DNA of 64,000 bases from Pedobacter sp. JY14-1 (GTDB taxonomy: Bacteria > Bacteroidota > Bacteroidia > Sphingobacteriales > Sphingobacteriaceae), in contig NZ_JARJHU010000001.1 in assembly GCF_029269825.1 (NCBI RefSeq), forward strand, positions 783,786 through 847,785, given 5' to 3'. The first letter of the stretch is position 1, and each line of letters begins with the position of its first letter. The notes under the pieces were generated by a model. It did not search any database. It was not told where the DNA came from and was given only the letters and a program-made list of their open reading frames with translations. This document shows positions 26,484 through 35,366 of the stretch, one piece after another. The translations under genes and the position numbers were made by a program.

Positions 26484-27689
26484 TTAGCCCCGTTTGACCT
26501 CAATATTCGGCAGAAAGGCAGTCAGCATACCGATCAGCGGCAGAAATGCACATATCTTAAACACATATGCTATGCTTGTGCTGTCTGCAAGCCTGCCCAG
26601 CAAGGCCGATCCGATGCCCCCCATTCCGAAGGCAAAACCGAAAAACAATCCTGCGACTAACCCAACCTTACCGGGAATCAACTCCTGGGCATAAACCAAG
26701 ATCGCTGAAAACGCAGAAGCCAGGATCATGCCGATCGGTACGACCAGTAGACCCGTCCAGAACAGATTTGCATAAGGCAGCAGCAGCGCAAAAGGCGCCG
26801 TTCCCAAAATAGAAAACCAAATCACATATTTACGACCAAAGCGGTCGCCCAAAGGTCCGCCGAACAAGGTACCCGCGGCAACTGAAACCAGAAACACAAA
26901 CAAATAGATCTGCGACGACTGCACCGACACATGAAACTTATCGATCACATAAAATGTAAAATAGCTGGTCAGGCTGGCCATATAGAAATACTTTGAAAAG
27001 ATCAGGATAAGCAAAATCACAACCGAAATCATCACCCTTGTCCTTGAAAAAGTCTGGACAACCGACTCCATCCTTGCCGGCTGTCTGGCTTTAGTTGTTA
27101 TATAACCTTTATACCAGGTCCCCACCTTGCTCAGGACTAATATTGCGATAAGCGCAATAGCAGAGAACCAGATCACACTATGCTGTCCGTTAGGAACGAT
27201 AATCCAGGCAGCCAGTAAAGGGCCCAGCGAACTGCCAAAATTACCACCCAGTTGGAAGATCGATTGTGCTAACCCCCTTCTGCCTCCTGAAGCAGCATGC
27301 GCCATCCTTGACGCTTCGGGATGGAACACCGAGGACCCCGTACCTACCAGTGCTACCGAAACCAGCAGCATATAAAAGCCTGTAGACACGGACAAGGTAA
27401 CCAGACCAAGTAAAGTAAAACCCATACCCGCAGCCAGCGAATAAGGTTGCGGCTTCTTATCCGTATAAAGTCCTACAAATGGCTGAAACAGTGAAGCCGC
27501 CAACTGGAAAGTGAGCGTAATCAGACCGATTTGCGTAAAAGTCAATGCATAGGAATTCTTAACTATAGGATAAATTGCCGGGATCAGCGACTGTATCGTA
27601 TCGTTCAGCATATGGGAAAAACTAATCGCAAAAAGTATCGGAAAAACAGTTTTTTCAACCAGTCCACTAGAATGAGAAGCAGTATTCAT
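26484..27689 (-). CDS. MFS transporter, fosmidomycin-resistance (Fsr) type
   Basis: 401 residues, about 12 transmembrane helices. The segments ISFSHMLNDTIQSLIPAIYP at the start, FQLAASLFQPFVGLYTDKKP and VGTGSSVFHPEASRMAHAAS are characteristic of Fsr-like exporters, where the conserved HPEA and HxxND motifs are diagnostic. Fsr confers fosmidomycin resistance in E. coli when overexpressed; the natural substrate is unknown. Monocistronic, with a perfect -7 box about 20 bases upstream and a shared terminator downstream. Confidence 0.86.
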   Translation of the reverse strand: MNTASHSSGLVEKTVFPILFAISFSHMLNDTIQSLIPAIYPIVKNSYALTFTQIGLITLTFQLAASLFQPFVGLYTDKKPQPYSLAAGMGFTLLGLVTLSVSTGFYMLLVSVALVGTGSSVFHPEASRMAHAASGGRRGLAQSIFQLGGNFGSSLGPLLAAWIIVPNGQHSVIWFSAIALIAILVLSKVGTWYKGYITTKARQPARMESVVQTFSRTRVMISVVILLILIFSKYFYMASLTSYFTFYVIDKFHVSVQSSQIYLFVFLVSVAAGTLFGGPLGDRFGRKYVIWFSILGTAPFALLLPYANLFWTGLLVVPIGMILASAFSAILVYAQELIPGKVGLVAGLFFGFAFGMGGIGSALLGRLADSTSIAYVFKICAFLPLIGMLTAFLPNIEVKRG

Positions 27690-27708
27690 CAGTTAAATCA
27701 TTGAGCTG

Positions 27709-27716
27709 CAAAATTA
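27709..27716 (-). promoter_or_regulatory. candidate -7 element of the Fsr-type MFS gene
   Basis: TAATTTTG on the minus strand, a perfect TAnnTTTG match 19 bases before the ATG; no clear -33 element. Confidence 0.4.
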
Positions 27717-27896
27717 ACATTCAAAGATTTTGTGTTTGTCATCATTCAGACACAACATGCTCTTTCCGTAAGCGCTTATGAAACTCCCTTAAACTTAAGT
27801 TTTGTTTAACAATTACACGAAATAGATCAATAAAATAGCTCCGGTCCAGAACTTTTGGCATCAGATTTTGTTATGTTATATATTCTTATAAATAAC

Positions 27897-30176
27897 ATGA
27901 AGATCGCTTATATTTCAACTTATCCACCACGGGAATGTGGTATTGCTACATTTAACAACAACCTCCTGAAAGCCATCGGGCACAACAAGAAAATGGTTTC
28001 TGAAGACAGCTTCGTAGTGGCCCTTAGTGATTCTGACGAGCTTGATAAGTATGAGTATCCGAAAGAAGTAAAATATGTTATCCGACAGGAAAACCAGAAA
28101 GATTACATACGCGCGGCCGATTACATCAACACCAGTCTTGCAGACGCCTGTATCCTTGAACACGAATACGGAATCTTTGGCGGCGAGAGCGGCGTCTATG
28201 TATTGCCGTTACTGGCACGTCTGCAAAAACCACTGATTACCATTTTTCATACCGTTCTGAAGGATCCCAACTACATGCAGCTGACTATCCTGCGTGAAAT
28301 TGCCAAATATTCTTCTCGCATCGTGGTTATGAGCCACAGGGCCGTTGGCTTCCTGACTAGCATCTATGGAATCCCTTTCCACAAGATACAACTGATCGAG
28401 CACGGGGTTCCGGACCTGGAGCCTAAGACAGACAACCCGGTTAAGAATTCGCTGGCATTTAAGGGGCGGAAAGTACTTTTTACCTTTGGCCTCATCAGCC
28501 GGAACAAAGGATTAGAAACGGTTATTGAGGCATTACCGAAGATCGTCGAAAAACATCCCGATGTGATGTACGTAATTCTCGGCACCACTCATCCGGGTGT
28601 TATCAAAAACTCGGGAGAAGAATACAGGGACAGTCTGAAGCGCCTGGCCATAAAGCTGAATGTAGACAGCAACCTCACTTTCATTAACAAGTTTGTTTCT
28701 GAAGAGGAGTTGCATGACTACCTCACCGCCTGTGACATGTACATTACACCTTACCTGAACGAAGCACAGATCACGAGTGGTACCCTGTCTTATGCCATAG
28801 GTGCCGGTGCAGCAGTGATCTCCACACCCTACTGGCATGCTCAGGAACTGCTGGCAGATCACCGCGGCCGCCTTTTCGACTTCAGAAATGCCGATCAGCT
28901 GGCAGGTATTGTTAATGAACTGCTTGATGATGGCGAAAAGTTAAAGGAACTGAAAAGCAACGCCTTTGAATACGGACTACACATCCGCTGGCCAAGAACC
29001 GGCGAGGTCTTTGTAGATGTGCTAGACGAGGCCATTGACAAATTCTTGTCAGAACAGGAAAAGGGCGGAAAACCAATTATTGATCCGGATATGATGCCCG
29101 CCTTCAGTCTGGCCCATGTGCAGCGGCTTACCGATGACACAGGTATTGTCCAGCACGCCAAATATGGCATACCCAACCTGAAGGAAGGCTATTGTCTAGA
29201 TGACAATTCAAGGGCGCTCATCCTGACCATCCTGGCTTATCAGCAAAATAAGAGCAAAGCGGCACTGGATCTTTTGCCCATCTACCTGAGCTACATCCAG
29301 TACATGCAATGTGACAACGGAAACTTCCGGAATTTCCTGAGCTTTAAACGTGAATACCTTGATGAAGTTGGCTCAGAGGATTCATTTGGACGCACCATCT
29401 GGGCACTGGGCTACCTCATCAGCAATGCACCGAACAACTCCTACAGAGAGTTTGCCAGAGAACTGTTCCTGAAATCTATACCACACTTTAAAACGCTGCA
29501 CCATTTGCGCGGTATTGCCAATACCATGATCGGGCTGACACATTTCCTTTCCGCACATCCGGGAGACGGGCACGTTACCGAACAGCTCAACGAACTCGTC
29601 AAACCCCTGAGGGCTGCATACCAGCAGCACCGGGACGGACGCTGGCACTGGTTTGAGGAAAAACTGACCTACGACAACGCCATACTGCCGCTGGCCTTGC
29701 TTTGTCATTACGAGGTTACCCAGGACCAGGAATCCATGGACATCGCGCTCGAGAGCATGGAATTCCTGTCTGAGAAAACACTTATCCACGGCTACCTCAA
29801 TCCTGTAGGTAACGACGGCTGGCTGTTCAAGGATGGCGGCGAGATGGCCTTGTATGATCAGCAGGCCATTGAAACAATGGCTATGGTGCTGATGTACTTT
29901 AAAGCTTACGAGATCACACACGATTTGACCTATATCCGGCAGATGTACCTGTGCTACCAATGGTTTCTTGGCGAGAACAGCCTCCACCTGCCGCTGTACG
30001 ACCATGAGACCAAGGGCTGCGGCGATGGCCTGCAGACCTACGGTGTCAACCGCAACCAGGGGGCTGAAAGCACCCTGGCATACTGGATCTCGCACCTGAT
30101 CGTATTGAAGGCACTGGAATCTGAATATGAATTTATACAAAGTGCCGATCTGGCCGCAGCGCAGCAAACCTCATGA
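27897..30176 (+). CDS. GT4-like glycosyltransferase fused to a C-terminal helical domain
   Basis: 759 residues from ATG 27897 (MKIAYISTYPPRECGIATF). The N-terminal part (about 1-390) is a GT-B glycosyltransferase, family 4-like, with a clear phosphosugar-binding half (KVLFTFGLISRNKGLETVIEAL, ACDMYITPYLNEAQITSG). The canonical E-x7-E motif is not conserved: the aligned positions read Q and Y (QITSGTLSY). The C-terminal part (about 400-759) is mostly helical with repeats such as CLDDNSRALILTILAYQQNK, SFGRTIWALGYLI and DNAILPLALLCHY, resembling an alpha/alpha toroid of the kind seen in glycoside hydrolases. No signal peptide, so cytosolic. It overlaps the next GT4 gene by 4 bases (ATGA). Donor and acceptor unknown; the GH130 neighbour hints at mannose. 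Confidence 0.78.
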   Translation: MKIAYISTYPPRECGIATFNNNLLKAIGHNKKMVSEDSFVVALSDSDELDKYEYPKEVKYVIRQENQKDYIRAADYINTSLADACILEHEYGIFGGESGVYVLPLLARLQKPLITIFHTVLKDPNYMQLTILREIAKYSSRIVVMSHRAVGFLTSIYGIPFHKIQLIEHGVPDLEPKTDNPVKNSLAFKGRKVLFTFGLISRNKGLETVIEALPKIVEKHPDVMYVILGTTHPGVIKNSGEEYRDSLKRLAIKLNVDSNLTFINKFVSEEELHDYLTACDMYITPYLNEAQITSGTLSYAIGAGAAVISTPYWHAQELLADHRGRLFDFRNADQLAGIVNELLDDGEKLKELKSNAFEYGLHIRWPRTGEVFVDVLDEAIDKFLSEQEKGGKPIIDPDMMPAFSLAHVQRLTDDTGIVQHAKYGIPNLKEGYCLDDNSRALILTILAYQQNKSKAALDLLPIYLSYIQYMQCDNGNFRNFLSFKREYLDEVGSEDSFGRTIWALGYLISNAPNNSYREFARELFLKSIPHFKTLHHLRGIANTMIGLTHFLSAHPGDGHVTEQLNELVKPLRAAYQQHRDGRWHWFEEKLTYDNAILPLALLCHYEVTQDQESMDIALESMEFLSEKTLIHGYLNPVGNDGWLFKDGGEMALYDQQAIETMAMVLMYFKAYEITHDLTYIRQMYLCYQWFLGENSLHLPLYDHETKGCGDGLQTYGVNRNQGAESTLAYWISHLIVLKALESEYEFIQSADLAAAQQTS

Positions 30177-31177
30177 GGATCGCCGTATTATCACCCATAG
30201 CCTGGAGGACACCCCCCAGGCATTATGGGCCATGGGAACAGATGGCTTCTAATCTGACCGAGGGCCTGGTTAATGCAGGAATTGATGTTACCCTGTTCGC
30301 TACAGGCGACTCGCTGACCTCAGGTAAACTCAGCGCAGTCATCGAGCGGGGATATGAGGAAGACCGCGAACTGGATGCTAAGGTGGCTGAATGCCTCCAT
30401 ATCAGCCAACTGATGGAACAGTCAGGTCAATTCGACCTCATCCATAACCACTTTGACTTTTTGCCTCTCACCTATTCGGGTCTTATCAATACGCCGATGA
30501 TTACGACCATACATGGCTTCTCATCAGAAAAGATCGTACCTGTTTATCAAAAATACAACGACAAGGGATATTACGTTTCCATCAGCGATGCCGACCGGCA
30601 TCCGGAGCTGCACTACATAGCTACAGTTTATAACGGACTACAAACAACACAGTTCAGCTTTAGTCCGCAACATTATGATTATCTGCTCTTCTTTGGCCGA
30701 ATACACCCTCACAAAGGTGCGGCTGAAGCCATTGAGATCGCAAAACAGGTAGGCAAAAAGCTGCTGGTCGCGGGTATAATACAAGATGAAGCCTATTTCA
30801 GGGAAAAAGTTGAACCTCATTTCAGTGAATCAGTGGTTTTCCTCGGTCCAGCCGGCCCTGAAGAAAGGGACCGGCTGCTTGGGGGTGCGGCGGCTTTGCT
30901 CCACCCAATTAGCTTTGATGAACCCTTTGGACTCAGCGTTGCCGAGTCCATGCTCTGCGGCACCCCGGTAATCGCATTCAACCGCGGCTCCATGCCCGAG
31001 CTGATCCGTGATGGAAAGAGCGGGTATCTTGTAAATAATGTAAATGAGGCTTCGGAAGCAGTGTCGTCATTGACGAACATTAGCCGCACAGCTTGCCGTG
31101 AATGGGCGCTGGCTAATTTTTCTCAGGAAAAAATGGTTCAGGATTACATCCAGCTATACGAGAAAATACTAAACTAG
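30173..31177 (+). CDS. GT4 family glycosyltransferase
   Basis: 334 residues with a complete GT-B fold: MRIAVLSPIAWRTPPRHYGP at the N-terminus (nucleotide-sugar transferase start with the GPWE motif), LFFGRIHPHKGAAEAIEIAK at the domain junction, and an intact E-x7-E motif (EPFGLSVAE) followed by GTPVIAFNRGSMPELI. Cytosolic. Start overlaps the stop of the preceding fused GT, so the two are translationally coupled and probably act on the same glycan. A REP-like palindrome follows immediately after the stop codon. Confidence 0.87.
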   Translation: MRIAVLSPIAWRTPPRHYGPWEQMASNLTEGLVNAGIDVTLFATGDSLTSGKLSAVIERGYEEDRELDAKVAECLHISQLMEQSGQFDLIHNHFDFLPLTYSGLINTPMITTIHGFSSEKIVPVYQKYNDKGYYVSISDADRHPELHYIATVYNGLQTTQFSFSPQHYDYLLFFGRIHPHKGAAEAIEIAKQVGKKLLVAGIIQDEAYFREKVEPHFSESVVFLGPAGPEERDRLLGGAAALLHPISFDEPFGLSVAESMLCGTPVIAFNRGSMPELIRDGKSGYLVNNVNEASEAVSSLTNISRTACREWALANFSQEKMVQDYIQLYEKILN

Positions 31178-31251
31178 CGTCATTCCGAGCGGAGTGAGGA
31201 ATCTCTTGATTGTGCTCAAGCAAGAGATCTCTCACGATATTCGAGATGACG
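31178..31251. repeat. REP-like palindromic intergenic element
   Basis: The 83-base gap between the convergent GT4 and GH130 genes is almost filled by a palindromic element. Its ends are inverted (CGTCAT at 31178-31183, ATGACG at 31246-31251) and an inner stem pairs ATCTCTTG (31201-31208) with CAAGAGAT (31221-31228). The outer sequence CGTCATTCCGAGCGGAGTGA resembles interspersed REP-type repeats seen in several bacterial genomes. It could also serve as a bidirectional transcription terminator. No second copy is seen in this window. Confidence 0.65.
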
Positions 31252-31260
31252 GTATAAGCC

Positions 31261-32718
31261 TTATTGTTTCAGTCGCTCAAGAAGCACATCCAGTTTCACG
31301 CTTGCAAAGGACGAACAATAATCAGAAAGTCCATATGGAATAATCAGTTCGCCGTTATGCACGATAGCGCCGCAAGAATAGAGTACATTAGGCACATAAC
31401 CCTCCCGTTCATCATTGTTCGGCATCACCAGCGGTTCACGAAGACGGCCTATCTCCCGTGACGGGTCATTAATATCAAACAGACTTGCACCCAGGCAATA
31501 CTTGCGCATTGGCCCTACCCCATGCGTAATCACCAACCAGCCCGCTTCGGTCTCTATCGGCGAACCACAGTTACCGATCTGGATAAACTCCCAGGGAAAA
31601 CGCGGCTCCTGCAACTTTACCGGATTATCCCACACCGTGAGCTTATCTGAATACATCAGGTAGTTGTTGAAACCATCGATACGAGACATCATGACATATT
31701 TACCATCGATCTTGCGCGGAAATAAAGCAAGATTTTTGTTCTGAGCGCCTACCCCATGCAAAGGGCTGATCTTGAAATCATAAAAATTCGTGGTCTGCAA
31801 CAGCTTAGGCATGATCATAGAGCCATCATACGCCGTATATGTAGCGTAATAGATCACCGAACCATCATCCCTGATGAAACGCACAAAACGCGCATCTTCT
31901 ATTCCTTTGCGCTCAAACTCAGAAATGGGGAAAATTACCCTGTCGGAAATATCGGTATCTCTTGAGAAACTGATTTCATGATACGTATCTGATAACCAGA
32001 GGATTTTGTCATATTCCAATTTCCTGAGGTCATCCTCCTGCATACTCTTTCCATCCAGGATAATCTTGCGTAGCATCGCGTAATCAAACTTGTCCTGCAG
32101 CTTGTTGCCCACTTCATCCAGCACCTCGATATTGATCTTGGAATCCGCTGCCTTTTTCAAAAAGAGGCGTTTGTTATACACCGCGTTCTTGATCACTTCA
32201 GCCTCATCTATATAGTTACCAGCTGGTATCACGGTAATGTTCTGGTTACGGTCAATCAGTGCCCTGCGGAATACCACGGAAGATATATGGCCTTCGCCCA
32301 CCGCACGAAAACTGATAATTACCCGTTTCTCACCCTCAACCAGCTCATTCTGATCCGGATCTTCAACAATTGAGGGGTTAAAGAATGCCGCAGACTCTAT
32401 GGAATACTCGTGGGTAAAATAAGACCCCAGTAACAGCTTGCGATCCTTATCCATATCGTCATAGTCCACACCTGCCTGCTCAATACAACTCTTTATCTTT
32501 TTACAATGCCGGGTCAATATCTTGGTAATGTTCCGGTGCCGCTTTGAATACTCCTGCAACAGTGGCGAAATGATTGCGAAAACTTCTTCATCGGAAAGCT
32601 GCATCACCTTTTTGACTACTTCTATGGATCTTTCCTCTCCATTGAAGAAAAAACGGGCAATGACACGTTTAGGGTCCGGATAAACCTTTACTGGCTTGCG
32701 TTCTACAGATATTCTCAT
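31261..32718 (-). CDS. GH130 family mannoside phosphorylase-like protein
   Basis: 485 residues. After a helical N-terminal extension (about 1-110) comes a five-bladed beta-propeller with GH130 hallmarks: FFNPSIVEDPDQ, ISFRAVGEGHISSVVFR, the FERKGIEDARF segment (the ED-R phosphate/catalytic region), KNLALFPRKIDGKYVMMSR, IGNCGSPIETEAGWLVITHG and GYVPNVLYSCGA. GH130 enzymes phosphorolyse (or in some subfamilies hydrolyse) beta-mannosidic bonds, giving mannose 1-phosphate. No signal peptide, so it acts in the cytosol. It faces two GT4 genes across a REP-like element, suggesting a make-and-recycle glycan system. Subfamily, and hence phosphorylase versus hydrolase, cannot be fixed by eye. Confidence 0.85.
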   Translation of the reverse strand: MRISVERKPVKVYPDPKRVIARFFFNGEERSIEVVKKVMQLSDEEVFAIISPLLQEYSKRHRNITKILTRHCKKIKSCIEQAGVDYDDMDKDRKLLLGSYFTHEYSIESAAFFNPSIVEDPDQNELVEGEKRVIISFRAVGEGHISSVVFRRALIDRNQNITVIPAGNYIDEAEVIKNAVYNKRLFLKKAADSKINIEVLDEVGNKLQDKFDYAMLRKIILDGKSMQEDDLRKLEYDKILWLSDTYHEISFSRDTDISDRVIFPISEFERKGIEDARFVRFIRDDGSVIYYATYTAYDGSMIMPKLLQTTNFYDFKISPLHGVGAQNKNLALFPRKIDGKYVMMSRIDGFNNYLMYSDKLTVWDNPVKLQEPRFPWEFIQIGNCGSPIETEAGWLVITHGVGPMRKYCLGASLFDINDPSREIGRLREPLVMPNNDEREGYVPNVLYSCGAIVHNGELIIPYGLSDYCSSFASVKLDVLLERLKQ

Positions 32719-32737
32719 GGACGTTATAACGCTTATC

Positions 32738-35257
32738 TTATCTTTTTTGTTCTATGTCCCGGTCAATCTCTGTGATGTTTACTTCCTCTGTCCTGGAGGC
32801 ATCACCAATGAGATACCTGTTGAAATGATCGGCGAGCTTCCAGAACCCATACTCGGTAAGGTCTCCGAATGCGTGACGCTGGCCCGGCATGATCACAAAC
32901 TCGAAACGCTTACCCGCTTTCATAAGCGCATTGGCCACCCTGATGGTATTGGCAGGATGGACGTTATTGTCTACATCGCCGGTCATCAGCAGCAAATGGC
33001 CTTTCAGGTTTTTGGCGAGGTCCGGGTTTTTGTCTATGTTGTACTGAAAAGTTGTGTCGCCCTTTGCAGAAACGATCTCCTTTACGCCATGGTGCTTCTC
33101 GCTCCACCAGCGGTTGTAAATGCTGTTGTCATGGTTCCCTGCATTAGAAACCGCAGCCTTAAAGAAATCAGGATAGACCAGCATCGCTGCGGTGGACATA
33201 AATCCCCCTCCCGAATGACCCGTGATCCCCACTTTATCGATATCGATGAATGGATATTTTGCGGCAAGCTGTTCTGCTGCTGCCTTTTTATCAGCCAGTC
33301 CATAATCGCGCAGGTTACCGTACCCATAGGTGTGGTACCATTTGGACCGCGCCGGATTACCGCCCCTGTTACCAACCGTAATCACAATATAACCGAACTG
33401 CGCCAGGCGGTCTGTTCGGTCCATCGATTTGCTGAAAGCCGTATTCACAGCTTCCGTCTGTGGTCCGGGATAAACATACTCAATGATCGGATAACGCTTG
33501 CCCGGATCGAAGTCGAAAGGCTTATACATCACCCCGTACAGGTCGGTGATACCATCATCTGCCTTCACCCTGAAGGGTTCCGGGAACTTGTAGCCAGCAG
33601 CCATCAGCAACGAGAGATCGGTAGTCTCCAGATCCATCACCTTATTTCCGCGGGTATCCATCAGCACTGATTTTGGCGCTGTGTTTACCCTGCTGAAATT
33701 ATCTACAAAGAAGCGCATATTGTCATTCATACTGGTGGCGTGGTCAAAATCGCCCGGGCTGAGCAGCTTAAGCCCCGACCCATCAAAATTAACCCGGTAA
33801 AGATGCTGGTAATATGGGTTTTCCTTCGCCTCCCTGCCATTTGCGGTGAAATAAAGTAAACGTGCCTTTTCATCGATATTCACGATATCCTCGCAATGGA
33901 AAGGTCCTTTGGTGATCTGGTTCTTCAGCTTCCCGTTGCCGTCAAACAGGTAAAAATGAGCCCAGCCATCACGCTCGGACCAATGGATCAGTTCCTTGCC
34001 ATCATTGACAATACCTGGCCGGTTGATCTCCACATAAGTATTGAAACGCTCCTCGATCACGGGCCTTACCTCGCCGCTCCGGATGTCGATCGTACAGATA
34101 TCTACCCGCTTGAGGTCACGGCTCGTACGCGAGATGTAGAACCTTGCATTATTGCCCAGCCAGACCGAAGGGCGGAATTCGTTGTCCCGGTCTTTCGCCA
34201 GTGAAGGCGCCCTGAACACGGAAAGGCTTTGATCTTTAAAAGCAGTGGTGTTGATCTTTTTATAATTTTTTGCAGCAAAATCAAACAGGAGAATCTCATC
34301 TTGAGGGGCTTCCTTCTCCCCAGGCATCTGGTATTTGTAGGTTTCCAGGGTCGGCCGTCCCGGGGCTACGTTATTGATCACCCAGAGGTCACCCACCTTT
34401 CTTGAATCCGAGCGCTGCAACACAAAATATTTTGAATCCGGTGACCAGACGACATAAGCGCCCCTGCGCTTTTTATCATTTTTAATCACTTCCTCATTGT
34501 TTTCTCCACTACCATCTGACCCGTAGGAATAAAATTTAACTCCGTCCTTAGTCAGCTGATGCTCTACAATCGTACTATCGTCCTCGTTCTTTACCGCCTT
34601 CTTATAGTTTTCCTTATCCATCCAGTAGAGGTTATAGTTACGGGTAAAGATAATGGCTGAGGAATCGGGAGCTACCGAGCCCCAGGAAGGTTTGGCCTTG
34701 GGTTTGGTATAATTAGGCACTTCTGTCAGTTTCGAAGAAGCAATGTCGTAATTGAAAAAGAATATCTTTTTCTGCATAGAATCGGCCGCCTTCTTGTCCT
34801 TGCGATCCTTCTTTACCTCATCAATCGTACTTCGTACCTCAAAAGTGACTTGCCTTTCATCGGCTGAAAACTTCAGGTTTTCCAGTGGCAGATGCTGTGC
34901 GTCAAAAGGGTCCCTGACAATGGTAGTGATGTCAGCTGCCAGCCGGGCGATGTCAAAAAGTTTCTTTTTACTGCGCGCTACAGGATTAACAATATACCAT
35001 TGCTTACCCGAAGGCGTCTCATATTCGTACCAGAAACGGTTACTTTGTTTCAGCCAGTGTGCATCTACCCCCGTCGAATATACCATCTTCTTCAGCTTCG
35101 CGGGTGAAAAACGGGAAGCCAGCTGATAATTGGCTTTCTGAGCAGCAGGCCGGTTTTCAATCAGGGTAAAGGTTCGGTCCCGGCCGTCCTTTTCCTGGGC
35201 GGCACTGTAAAAACCTGCGAACAGCGTCAGTACGGCCAGCGTGTAGAGTTTCTTCAT
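32738..35257 (-). CDS. S9 family peptidase, dipeptidyl peptidase IV-like
   Basis: 839 residues from ATG 35257, where a signal peptide begins (MKKLYTLAVLTLFAGFYSAAQ); the open frame continues 43 codons upstream without plausible targeting sequence. An N-terminal beta-propeller (DPP-IV N domain, about 100-560) precedes an alpha/beta hydrolase domain with the catalytic triad: Ser in GITGHSGGGF, Asp in TGDVDNNVH and His in MPGQRHAF. It should release N-terminal dipeptides or peptides in the periplasm or at the cell surface. It follows the GH130 gene's start by 19 bases on the same strand direction (upstream of it), so the two may share a transcript. Confidence 0.93.
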   Translation of the reverse strand: MKKLYTLAVLTLFAGFYSAAQEKDGRDRTFTLIENRPAAQKANYQLASRFSPAKLKKMVYSTGVDAHWLKQSNRFWYEYETPSGKQWYIVNPVARSKKKLFDIARLAADITTIVRDPFDAQHLPLENLKFSADERQVTFEVRSTIDEVKKDRKDKKAADSMQKKIFFFNYDIASSKLTEVPNYTKPKAKPSWGSVAPDSSAIIFTRNYNLYWMDKENYKKAVKNEDDSTIVEHQLTKDGVKFYSYGSDGSGENNEEVIKNDKKRRGAYVVWSPDSKYFVLQRSDSRKVGDLWVINNVAPGRPTLETYKYQMPGEKEAPQDEILLFDFAAKNYKKINTTAFKDQSLSVFRAPSLAKDRDNEFRPSVWLGNNARFYISRTSRDLKRVDICTIDIRSGEVRPVIEERFNTYVEINRPGIVNDGKELIHWSERDGWAHFYLFDGNGKLKNQITKGPFHCEDIVNIDEKARLLYFTANGREAKENPYYQHLYRVNFDGSGLKLLSPGDFDHATSMNDNMRFFVDNFSRVNTAPKSVLMDTRGNKVMDLETTDLSLLMAAGYKFPEPFRVKADDGITDLYGVMYKPFDFDPGKRYPIIEYVYPGPQTEAVNTAFSKSMDRTDRLAQFGYIVITVGNRGGNPARSKWYHTYGYGNLRDYGLADKKAAAEQLAAKYPFIDIDKVGITGHSGGGFMSTAAMLVYPDFFKAAVSNAGNHDNSIYNRWWSEKHHGVKEIVSAKGDTTFQYNIDKNPDLAKNLKGHLLLMTGDVDNNVHPANTIRVANALMKAGKRFEFVIMPGQRHAFGDLTEYGFWKLADHFNRYLIGDASRTEEVNITEIDRDIEQKR

Positions 35258-35318
35258 GAATGGTCTTGGTTTAGGCGCACCTAAATTACCGATTAATTGC
35301 CTTTGCTGACTGGATTTA

Positions 35319-35351
35319 TTTGTAATAAATTGATGATTAATGATATTTTTG
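35319..35351 (+). promoter_or_regulatory. promoter of the polysaccharide deacetylase gene
   Basis: TTTG (35319-35322), 21 bases, then TATTTTTG (35344-35351): both elements of the Bacteroidota major promoter. The predicted start near 35355 gives a leader of about 12 bases before the ATG at 35367, and shows that the further upstream in-frame ATG (35340) is not used. Confidence 0.7.
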
Positions 35352-35366
35352 CCCAAATACATAACC

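Noticed and set aside
32696..33670. 324-codon plus-strand open frame opposite the DPP-IV gene
   Set aside because: It is fully antisense to the conserved catalytic domain of the S9 peptidase and resembles no family.
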